From Euglena gracilis (lineage: Eukaryota > Euglenida > Euglenophyceae > Euglenales), in contig CP154957.1 of the NCBI GenBank assembly GCA_039621445.1, forward strand, positions 41,442,011-41,506,010: DNA of 64,000 nucleotides, written 5' to 3'. Below are positions 31,179-42,400 of this stretch, piece by piece. Numbering within the stretch: the stretch's first letter is position 1; every line of letters begins with the position of its first letter. Made by a program: the position numbers and the translations under genes. The notes beneath the pieces are model-generated. The model did no database searches and was not told the origin of the DNA. It saw only the letters and a list, made by a program, of their open reading frames with translations.

Positions 31179-33409
31179 GCCCGGGGAGCAGGATTTGTGG
31201 CGCTATTTAAAGGTGCACGGTCAGGGTTAGGTTTGCCCAGCCTAAAATTTGGCCCTTTAAGAGTCAGAGTCACTTTTTGTTTGGTTCGGACTTGCAAAGG
31301 CCTTTTTTCCAGTGGTTTTTGTGGTTATTTGAAGGGATGGGGTTTTGGGTTTTGTGACATGGCCTGGCCGAACCTGGCACATGTGGGGAAATCCAAAGGT
31401 TGGGGGGAAGACATGAGAAAACTGCCCATGCTGAACGGGACATGGGAAGGGGTTTGCTGAAATTCGGATGGAGAAGAAAACCTCCACCCCCAAAATGACC
31501 CCTCAGTTGCTCGTTTGCGGCCGGTAGTTCTCGGCCGGGCAAATCGAACCCTACCCAATTCCTTCAAAGAACCCCATAAAACCGCGTTTCCGCACTCAAG
31601 GCAACCGACTTGTTAAAAAAAAAAATGGCGGTCGAATAACAAGTACCGAAACTGAAGCCGGAGGTCAGAATCACTTGCGACGCCCCCCCCCCCCCCCCGG
31701 AGATGGGTTGATGTGCAGCAAATCAGGTCCCCTGAAATGGACCTGATCCCCCCCCCCCGAGCTGTTCCCCCCCAAGCCATTCCCACGGGTGGGATAGGAA
31801 TAGCTCACTGTCATAGCACTGCTTACAAAGAACTTCCCAAAAAAGCACTCAAAATCGACGTTTTGGGACGTTTACAAAAACTGATTTTTGGCAAATGTGC
31901 TTAAAACCTATAAACGATGACAGACAAGTACCAAAAAATGCTCCTGTGGTGAACTTCACCAGTGAACTTCACCGGAGGTTCAGCACGTCTGACAAGGACT
32001 TCTGCCCAACCCAACGGGGAGGTTCGGCATTGCACCCCCCCCCCCGGGACCCCCTCGGCAGGGCAAAAAGGGGACCTCCCCCCTGGTCGGCCGACCCCCT
32101 CGGCGAACCACACCAATGAAATTTTCTTTTGGGAATTTCAGCTCTCCGCTGCGGCAGACCGCCTGTGCAAAGAACATCAAGCGTGTTGATTTGTGCTCGC
32201 CTGCATCGACGTGGGTGTCGCGGTGTTCTGAACCTCACAATTGAAAATTTTCTAAGTCCCCCCAAGCAGAAATGTGTATACCCGATATCAATTTTTCCGC
32301 AATTTTTCCGCAATTTCCGCAATTTTTCCGCAATTTTTCCGCAATTTTTCCGATGGCCTCCGATATCAATTCCCCCCCCCCTGCCATCGGAGATCAGGCT
32401 TTGTGGACTTTGGTCATTTTGGTGAATTCACCATTCTTCACTGGGGGTTCCGGAACCCCCCTCGGTCACCAGAGAAGGGGGTGGGACGCACCCAATCCTG
32501 TGACCAGTGGTGCACCTGTGAGAAAAATTGGTAAACTGGGGGGGGGAACAACAAAACACAATAGCACACCTGTTGATCCATTTGAAGAATGGCTTGAACT
32601 CATTGCATCTTCCATCTTCGGTGGTGGGGAAAAAAATTCTTCAAAAAAATGGTGAAAAATTGCGGAAAAATTGCGGAAATTGCGGAAAAATTGCGGAAAA
32701 TTGCGGAAAAATTGCGGATATCAATTTCCCCCCCCCCTGCCGATGGGTTCGACATCCCCCCCCCCCCCCCGCGATCGGACCCCCTTGGCACGGTAAAATG
32801 GGTACCGACCCTTGGCATGGCAAAAGAACCCCCCCATTGTCCTGCCGACCTGTTCCTGGGAGGCCCCCATTGGACAATAGGGGGGGGGACAAAAAGAGCG
32901 AACCAAGGGAATATCATTGACTCGGCCAAAAAAAAACCACCCGTCGGCCAGAGGACAGAGCGATGCTGACCAGGAAGGGAACGCCACCCAAATTTTCGGT
33001 TGCCCAAATCGGTTGCCCCGCAGGCTTCATAAAGCAGAAAACCCCCTCTTTGGGGTGGCTGGGGCTCAGGGTGTAGGGTTTGGCCTTGCCCAGCGCACCC
33101 TGGCCAGGGTTTGACTGGGCCGGCCGTACATTGGCCACGGAATGGGTCCAAAGGTGGCAGGTGAGCAGGGGGGGGGAACTTCAGAAAAGATAAAGCCCAC
33201 CGACAGGTTACTCCCAAATACGTTGGGGAATCGACTGGCGATTTGGGACACCAAAATTTGAAAGATAAGGGAATATAAATCAAAATAGATCATCGTGGCC
33301 CAAATGTGACACATTTTTCTGTGACCCTCCAAAAGATGATCCCCACCAGGTCGCAGCAGAAACCGGAATTCGCGCAAGGGTGGAAAAATTCCGCGGAAAG
33401 TTGTGCCAA
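31179..33409. repeat. repeat-rich stretch upstream of LSM12
   Basis: Diverged relatives of the inverted-repeat element family seen at 33888 and 36310 lie at 31200-31460 and 33050-33190. Solo ends (AACAAGTACC, CAGACAAGTACC) lie at 31637 and 31932. A large inverted repeat is at 32283-32712 and GGG/CCC hairpins are at 32030-32110 and 32750-32890. No exon was seen. Confidence 0.55.
32283..32712. repeat. large inverted repeat of GCGGAAAAATT units
   Basis: About 65 bp of tandem TTTTTCCGCAA units (32283-32352) are mirrored by GCGGAAAAATT units at 32650-32712. Both arms are followed outward by GATATCAATT and a C run, so the pair can form a hairpin with a loop of about 300 bases. Similar but degenerate units lie at 52850-53010. 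Confidence 0.85.
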
Positions 33410-36400
33410 ATGGCGGATGGCCTTTCAAATGACTGCGTCGGTCTCAATGTATGTCACAACGAAAACTTGAATTCCATAAGTGTTGTTTCTATTTCAGGTT
33501 CGTGTGAAGACGGTGGCTGGAGACAGTTATGAAGGAGCTGTTTTTGCATTCGATTGTGAGCAGGGGATTTTTGTACTTTGTATGTGCGCACCTGTTATTC
33601 TTTGATCCTCCTGTCCTTTGACAGACGAACCCTCCGATCTTCGGAACAGGAGCAACTTTCGAGTGTTTAAGACAGATTGCTTGCAGGAGTTAACTCTTTT
33701 GGATACTGAGCCCACACGGCTTCCAGAGCAAGGCTTTGCTTTTAGGAAGGAATGGGAAATTGAGAACCTTTTCCCTCGCTCTGGCCAGCTGGAACGTTTC
33801 ACACACTGGGCTTTGGTGGTGCTTTGCCATCCAACTGAAATTGAGTCTGCTCAAATCTGAACACCGAAATCTCCGACAAAAAAAATGGGTACTTGTCTGT
33901 TGTGGTACGACGCACCCCCCCCTTGACGCACCCCCCCCCCTTTCGGTAAATGGTACGACGCCCTTTGAACGGCCAGAACCCTCGGGGTCTGTTTTGGCCA
34001 TTTTGGTGGTTTTTCTGATTATTGGAAGGGGTCAGGGGTTTTCTTAAGCCGGAGGGTACCCCATCCCCCGGGGGGGGGGGGTCCAGCCAGCCAGCAGCTC
34101 AAATCCAGCCAGCAGCCCAAATTCGGGCTGGGAGCCCCCCCCCCCGGGGGTCGAGTGAAAATAAAGTTGGGTCCAGCCCGGCCTTCGGCCGGGCCAGCCG
34201 GCCGCAGGCCGGCCAGCCAAATGGGCTGCCCAGCACACCTATCCCTGCATTTTTCCCCCTCATCACAAGTTCCTCCATCACAGCCCCCCAGCCTTGATCA
34301 AGCTCCATCCATCAAAATGTCGAAAATGGCAAAAAAAATATTGGAAAATTTTGTTTTCCGTCGGCTCAGCCCAGCCCAGCTCGCTCCAGCCCCGGACCCC
34401 CCCCCCTTATCCTTATCTCCGGGGGGGGGTCCAGCCAGCAGCTCAAATCCAGCCAGCAGCCTTTTTGCCAGCCGGAGGCTGGACCCCCCCCCCCGGGGGG
34501 TCCTTAAGAAAACCCCTGGAAGGGGTATAGGGTTAGGGTTTGGACATGGCCCTGCCGTACCTTGGCACACACAAGGGAAACCCAAAGGCGGCAGACTGGC
34601 AGGGAGAAAGAAAGATAAAGCCCGCCGACCATTCGGCCCGGAGAGGGGATTTGCCATCCTGAAAAGATGGGAAACAGGGAAATTTGCCCAAATTTGGCCG
34701 AATGCGAATAAAGGCTCAAACTTCACCAGGACGGGTACCGACCCTAACCCCCATTCCTCCCAATGATACAGTCACCGGAAGAGGAAAAGAAGGCGTCGTA
34801 CCATAACTGAAAGGGGGTCCGTCGTACCATAACAGATAAGTACCAAAAACTGGATGATCTGCTGAATGTTTTTAAAGGAATGCCCCCCCCCCCCCGCTTC
34901 TCCCAGCCAGGATGCAGACACCCCCTCAAGGTCGAGTGAAGAAAGGAAGATTTTGCATGGGTCCAGCCTGGCACACGGTTCCCTGGACCCCCCTGGACCC
35001 CCGACAACCTGCAAGCAAAGACCTGTTCCAGAGCCTCTGAATGCAGACTCAAAGCTCCCAAAAATCAATGCTGCAAAGGTGAAGGAGAACGCAGCAACAG
35101 CAGCCAGAGAGCGTGCTAGAAAAATGGGGCAGGATGTCACAATTGAGGCTCAAGACATATTTGATGCACTTTCCAAAACGTATACCTCATCTTCGAGTCC
35201 ACTAATCTTTTTTCCCTTTCTTCAAGGTACCCTTGCAATTGGGATAATTCCAGCATTGTGGTACTTGGGGAGGTTCGCATTGAGCCTCCATACACCGTTG
35301 AGAAGGTTTGTCACCTATTTCCGGGGTTCAGGACCAGGCATCCTTTCAGTCGGAAGAGAGGGGGGTGAGTGGGTGGGTTCGGGGTACGGGGGGGGGGGGG
35401 GCCTGGGCAAAGGTGGGGAATGGGTTTCGGGATGGTGTCAAAATGTCAAATTGTCATGATGTCAAAATTGCCACATTTTCTTTGTCACGTTCAATGCCTT
35501 CTTTCAAAAAAAGTGTCTCGCCGCCCGAAAACAACACATACAAACAACATTGGTAACAGGGTTTTTTTCAGTCGTGGACCCTGGGGGGAGGGGCGGTAGG
35601 GTGGGTGAGTCCGGCCGAGCCCCCCCCCCCCGGGGGTGTCACCCCAGGGGGGAGTGGAATATACTTTTCGGCGCCGAAAGTTTTTGAAAAAGTGCTATTT
35701 TTGGAATTTTTCTGTTTATGGCCGGCGCTAACTTCGCTTCTGGCCCAGGTTCTCACCTCCCCCCCCCCCCGAGAAAAAATTGTTTCTACACCGATGTTCG
35801 TCGCCCCAAGGCGCCGAAGGCCAGGCCACCCGGCACCCCTGCTAAAACCGTTGGTGCCATCAATTTGCACCGTTCGACAATTTGGAACTCTCACGGTGGC
35901 TTTTTTTTTGACGTTTTTTTGTGATTCTTGTCAAGAAAACTGCCCCTCTGAAAACCGTTTTATAATAGGGAATAGGGGTCTGATCGCCTGCCCTGTATTT
36001 CGTGGGTTTACTCACGCTATAAACGGTGTAATTGTGGTTCCCTGCGCCTGTGGGGTGCCATTTTCGTTGAAAAATCGGGGATCCCTGCGCCTCCCCTGTA
36101 TTTTGTGCACGATGCCCTCACCCCCCCCCCCTATTTGGCTAATGGCCGGGCTCCTTCGGACCCCCAATTTGCCAATTAGGGGGGGGGACAAATAGGGGGG
36201 GGGGGGTTACCCCGGCCATGAGCCAATTAGGCTGACTATTAGGCTGACAATTGGCTAATGGACCGTCCAACGGGACCCCCAATTAGCCAATTGGGGGGGG
36301 GGAGGCAATGGTACTTGTCTGTTATCGCACGACATACCCCCCCCCTTTTGGTTATCGCACGACGCCTTCGTTTCCTCTTCGGGTGACTGAGTGGGGTCAT

Positions 36401-39400
36401 TGGGAGGCATGGGGTTAGGTTTAGGACCCATCCTGGTGAAGTTTCAGCCTTTTTTCGAATCCGGCCAAATTTGGGCAAAATGCCTGTTCAGGATGGCAAA
36501 TCCCCTATGGGGCCGGAAGGTCGGCGGGCTTTATCTTTCTTTCTCCCTGCCAGTCTGCCGCCTTTGGGTTTCCCTTGTGTGTTCCAAGGTACGGCAGGGC
36601 CATATTCGAAAAACCCTAACCCTATCCCTTCAAATAACCCCAAAAACCACCCGAAACGGCTGAAACAGACCCCAAGGGAAAGCATTCTGGCCGTTCAAAG
36701 GGCGTCGTGCGATAACCAAAAGGGGGGGGGTATGTCGTGCGATAACAGACAAGTACCGAGGCAATTTGGGGGGGGTGAGGGCAGGGCAGGCGGAAAATGG
36801 CACGGGGTAACCAGTTTTGATTTGGATGTCATACATAATATATCAAATTAGCCGCTGGTCGAAATTGGTAGATTTACAGTTCTGAAGCCGTGCTGCCCAT
36901 CAATTGAAAGCTCTTGGGTTTGGGGGGATCGTTCCAGGATGTTGGCTGCCCTTGGCAATTTTCAAAAAAGGGACACTGCGGACGTGGAGATGTGCAAAGC
37001 GGACTGCACCGGAAATGGAAAAAGAGCATCACCCGTGTTCAGCCTGGAGGTGTTCATGTAACCGCAATGTAACCGCGATGTAACCGCAATCTGAACAAGG
37101 CGTGGCACGAAGTCTCAAAGCGACCTGCTGGCTGGCCGGACCGGCCCCGGGCGGATTGTTGGCTATGACGATCCCGGAGGTCGTACCGGCCATGGTCGGG
37201 CCGACCACCGGAGGTCGATAAGTATAGCCAATGAACTGCATTACCCCCCCCCCCCTTTTTCAAAGGACTTTTTCAAAGGACTTTTCGTGCCGACCATGGT
37301 CACCTGTTTGTTACCGACCATTATGGTCGGCCCGACCAATTGGAGGTCGGGAGCTCAAATCCAGCCAGCAGCCCAAATTTGGGCTGGGAGCTGCCCCCCC
37401 CCCCCTCCTGGGGGGGGGGTTGAGTGAAATAAAGTTGAGTCCAGCCCGGCCAGAGGCCGGGCCAGTCGGCCGAAGGCCGGGCCAGCGATCAACAGCAGGC
37501 TGGTCCTGCTGTTGATCCTGTCCACGGCCACCTCCTTGGTCAGCAAGCAAAGAAACCGTCCGGCACAGCCCGAACCGGTTGCCTGGGTCAGGGTTAGGGT
37601 CAGGTTCAGGCATCTTTTTAAGTCAGCAGACCCCCCCCCGGGGGGGGGTGGGTGGGTGGGTCCGGGCCGGACCCCCCCCCCTGGGGGGGGGGGGGCCCGC
37701 GCGTGAGGCGCCGGGTATACCTTTTCGGTGCAAAGCGCTGAAAATTTTTGAAAATTGCCTTTAACGGGCCCGATTTTGGGGGGGTCGTAAACAAGGTAAG
37801 TCCCGCCAGGCTCCGGCGTACCTCCACGTACACAGATAAAAAAGGGCCAGAGGCGAACAACATCGCCAGGCCAGAAGAAGGGATAAAAGGCACCAAATAA
37901 ACAGCCACAGTGCACACAAGGGGGGCCTGTCTGGGCAGGCCACCTTGGCATTTTGTATTAATTTTTACTGATTTTGGGGCTATTTTGCATTTTTTTGGTA
38001 AAATTTCTGGAACTTGGGTCAATATGAGCACATTTATGGCATTTTTGACAATTGCATGCCATTTTGGTGATTTTGGGTTATGTTCACAATCTTTTGTATG
38101 GCTGGCATTTTTGGGTTATTTTTGGTCATTTCAAGCCATTTTAACCCCCCCCCCCAAAATTACACAAAAATCGTCCATGTCACCCGGACACACGGTGTGT
38201 CCGGGTTATGGGCGCCGCAGGCGCCCATAACCCTGACACACCGTGTGTCCGGGTTACAATGGACGATTTTTGTCTATATCCGTTGACTAAGAGGCCCAAG
38301 ACACACACTGTGTCTCGTGGAACTTAGCCACGCAATGTCTACCCCGTATTTTTTTGCAATTTTTTGTCAAATTTTCAGTTCACGAGGACACACACTGTGT
38401 CTCGTGGACTGCCAGTCCACGAGACACAGTGTGTGTCCCCGTGGACTGGGACACACACTGTGTCTCGTGGACTGGCAGTCCACGAGACACAGTGTGTGTC
38501 CTCGTGAACTGAAAAAAATCAAGAATTCCCACTGGTCCGACCAACAAGTGCCCCCTAATAACTTGGCCTTTCGGCAACTTTTGGCTTAGAGCATAAAGGT
38601 TTCTCGTGGACAAGTTTCACCACATTCCACTACCTGTCCTTGCAGTTTTTTCTTTCGAAAAATGAAGAAGACCGCAAACAGTGTGGACCGCATGCTCCCC
38701 CGACCCCCGAAACCAGATGAATTTGTTGCTACACTGGAAAAGTATTTGGTCGATTTGCAGAAGGGCCCTGCTGTTGACCCAATACACGGTACGTTGTTGG
38801 CCAACGTGTTGGAGGAGAAGCCAAAAGGGACCGCAAAGGCTGAGCGTGTAGCTGTTACACGCCTGTTGGAGTTCCAGCAGATGTGTAAACATCTGAACGC
38901 TCAGTATGAGGACCTGGATGGCTTTTTTTCCGCATGGGCTGGTTGGGTCATTGACCCCAGATATTTGTTTGATGAGGCTACCCTCATCAATCAAGCTGAG
39001 CAACAACGCCGGGCACAGTGTGGCACCACATTCAAATTCGAGACATACCTGCCTTCTACTGTCCGAGGTCATTTCAACTCTCTCGCACGGGTGTTCACAT
39101 CTGTTGACCCGGACGGCACTCTGGTTCCATCTTCCAAAAAACAGTTTCCGCAACTGAACCGCCTCATGACGTCGGCTCTGACGCGAGAGAGTTCCCGGAA
39201 AGCTGTGGGTACGGCTGCCCACCCACCTGTGGAAGTTCTTCAGGACGAGGAACTGCCGTGGGCTGTCGTACCACTGGAAGTGTGCTAACCTGGTGCGTCC
39301 CCCAAAGCATGGGTCCTGGATTTGTGAGTCGTGTGTTGGTCAGTAAGGCGTAACGCTGCGCTCCTCGTTACGTCTCCTCGTTGTCTGTCATGCCGTTCCG

Positions 39401-42400
39401 TGTCCCGACGACCATTGTTCCAATTTTGCGCCAACTGTCTCTCAGCTGTTACAGCTCACGGTTGTCCGGTGACCATCTTTCCATGCATTGCATTAGATGT
39501 AGAACACCTCGCATTTCTGGCAAACACCTTTTATTTTTCAGTCCACGAGACACAGTGTGTGTCCCAGTCCACGGGGACACACACTGTGTCTCGTGGACTG
39601 CCAGTCCACGAGACACAGTGTGTGTCCCCGTGGACTGGGACACACACTGTGTCTCGTGGACTCAGTCCACGAGACACAGTGTGTGTCTTGGGCCTCAGTC
39701 CACGGATATAAGACCCGGGTCTTATTTTTGGGTCCGTTGCTGGAAGCCTCCAGGGGGGGGGGGGGTCTTATTTTTGGTTTTTTCTTTTGACCGACCCGGG
39801 CCCGAAAAAGCACCATTTTTCAGGTTCCCTAGAGTGCTAAAATTTTTCCTTCGGCGCTTCGCGCCATGTGTAGATTGGTGTAATTTGACATTTAGCATGT
39901 TTTTTGCACTTCAAAAATCTGAAATTTTTTGAAATTTCATCATTTTTGTGCATGAAATTTCGGTTTTTGGTAATTTTTCAGGGAAAATTTTCACCGTCCC
40001 CGGCGCTTCGCGCCGTCAAGGGGGGTCTTATTTTTGTATTTTTGCTCGATCGGCCCAGGGGGGTCTCATTTTTGGGGGGTCTTATTTTTGGGGGGGTTAG
40101 GTCATTTTGGTTGCTTTTTGGGTGTTTTTATGGTCATTTTTGGACTTTTGTGGTCAATTGGGCAAGATGCAGATATTGGATAGGATGCATTGAAGACTGG
40201 ACAAGATGCGGTGGTTGCAGATACTGGACAAACAGACACTAAGACACTAGACAAGACGCAGCAGATGCAGATGCTGGACAAGATGCAGTGGATGGAGACA
40301 CAGGACAAGATGCAGATGCTGGACAAGCTGCAGCTGCTGGACACGATGCAGATGCTGGACAAGATGCAGATGCTGGACAAGATGCATTTGCACGGTGGAT
40401 GGAGATACAGGCCAAATGAGTAAGGAATTAGGGGAGATGCTTGTGGCCAATTGTCTAAAATTGGCTTTGGTCGACCAAAGCGGTGTTAAAGCACCCAAAA
40501 GTGGCAGTCAAAGGTGGTCAGAAAGCAATTGGAAGCGATCAAAAGCATATCTAGCAGCAGCCGCAAGCCAAAAGCAGCCAAAGGCGGGTGAATTGGGCTC
40601 AGTGGCCAATAGCGGCCAAAAGTGGCCATGAGTGGCCAAAAGTTGGAAGCGGGTAAATGAGCAAAAGTGCACAAAAGTGGATGACGTATATTCAGATGTT
40701 TTTGTGGATGCTCTGGATGCAGGTATCTGAGTGGATGCAGGTACACCTCCAAGGGTTTAATAGGCGATGCTGGGCGATGCTAGGCGATGCTGGGCGATGC
40801 TGGGCCCAAGGGCATGGCTGACCAGAGGTGCTTGCCCCCCCCCCCTCCTCCTTTGCGGGGGCAAAAAAACCTTCTGGCGCTTCGCGCCGGGTGTGTATTT
40901 CAGGACCCTCTTGAGGCTCAACATGAATTTTTGGCAAAATGGCCAAAAAATGGCTGTAACTCGGGACAGGCAGGGAGTTGCGTGGAAATCAAAATACTGT
41001 TAGATAGGGCATTTTAAGGGTTTCAATTTGGTTCTCTTGGCATTTCCTCTTTCCCTACCATTTTTTAGAAATTTTAGAAAAATCGATTTTTTGACCCCCC
41101 CAAAAGCGGCCGAAATTTTCGGCGACCGAAAACTGGAGGTAAGAGGGGGTCCCCCCCTTGTTTTGGAAGGGGGGCCCCCTAGTTTTGGAAGGGGGCCCCC
41201 CACCCTCTCCTCCGAGATTCCCATACAAGTCTGGGGCAGGCACTCCAAGGCACCCAGATCCGACCCCACCCCGGGGGGGGGGGGAGGGCATATGGCGAAA
41301 AGTTCCTGGGCATGGCCAAGGCACTTCCAGTGCCAAAGGCGCCGGAAGCCCAGAAGAGGCCATTTTTGGGCACTTTTTGGCCCACGACCAGGGCAGGCAG
41401 CGACCCCTCCCCGGGGGGTAGTGCCTGCCTGCCCAGGTACTCCAGGGCGCTCTGAGATCCCCCTCCCCTGGGGTTGGTCAATTTCAGCCTGTCCACAATG
41501 AAAAATATTGTAAACAGCAACAGAATTGGGCGAGTGCATGCTTTGGGGACCAATCAGAGCAACATCTTCACAGGGTCGTAGGTTTTCATATACACCATTT
41601 CAAGTGCACTTCTTGAGCCTGACCTGGGTGTTGGGTGTTTTGGGCCATTATTTTGGGGATAAGGTGCCAGCACTTTCGAGAATAGCTTTAAAAGGAGGGG
41701 GCCAGGCCACCATTCAGAGGTCAGCCAATTTATAATTGAAATTAATGCGAGGAAGGGTGGGGGGGGGCAGGGGCAATGCAAATTTCTGGTGTTTGGGCCG
41801 GTTGCCAGACGGCCAGGTCGACCTGAATCATCTGGGGTGTGAAGCTGGGCCAAGCAACCAAGAGGCTTCTCCTGAATGTGGTCTTTGAATTTTGTCTTTC
41901 AAGTCTCCCTTGCTTTCTCAGGTCCAGGCAGAACCTGGGAGGCCGTCAGATGTGGGTGGAAAAGGAATCGATTCTACTGTGGAACGTGTGAAAAAAGTGG
42001 TTTGTTTTGTTGCAATGCCGAGACACAGCACATCCTGGACACACCGCCTAACTGGGCTCTTGTTGCAGGGATTTCTTAAGCCGGAGGGTACCCTACCCGG
42101 GGGGGGGGTCCTGCCAGCCAGCAGCTCAAATCCAGCCAGCAGCCCAAATTCGGGCTGGGAGCCCCCCCCCGGGGGGGGGGGGGGGGGGTTGAGTGAAATA
42201 AAGTCGGGGCCTGCCGGCCGAAGGCTGGCCAGCCAACCAGGCTGCCCAGCACAACCATCCCTGCATTTTTACCCTCATCACAGCTTTCACCCTCAAAGTT
42301 GGTTGTTCCTCCAGTCCCTATCCAGCCTGGTTCTGGCATCGAGTAGGCAAAAATGTTTTAGAAAAAAATTTTGTTTTTCAGCGACCAAGCCCAACCCAAT

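Larger units (their letters stand above)
35306..41921 (+). repeat. 6.6-kb GT-AG intron 5 of LSM12
   Basis: The donor is AAG|gtttgt and the acceptor is ctttctcag. It contains inverted-repeat element copy 2, GGTCGGGCCGACC palindromes (37190-37345), and CTGGGAGC/CCAGCCCGG hairpins (37370-37490). It also holds a GTAACCGC array (37058-37095), the palindromes and recombinase-like ORF at 38180-39710, and two minisatellites (40205-40395; 40760-40805). Confidence 0.8.

Noticed and set aside
33618-33860. Unspliced extension of LSM12 exon 3 to a stop at 33860
   Set aside because: The extension breaks the LSM12 alignment, and homologous sequence resumes at 35031.
33726-35031. GC-AG splicing of LSM12 intron 3
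   Set aside because: It is possible and in frame, but the CAA/CTG positions, 9 of 11 paired end bases and the direct repeat at the borders favour the nonconventional reading.
38617-39222. Minus-strand ORF opposite the recombinase-like ORF
   Set aside because: Its composition is poorer, it lacks a start after an acceptor, and it mirrors the plus-strand frame.
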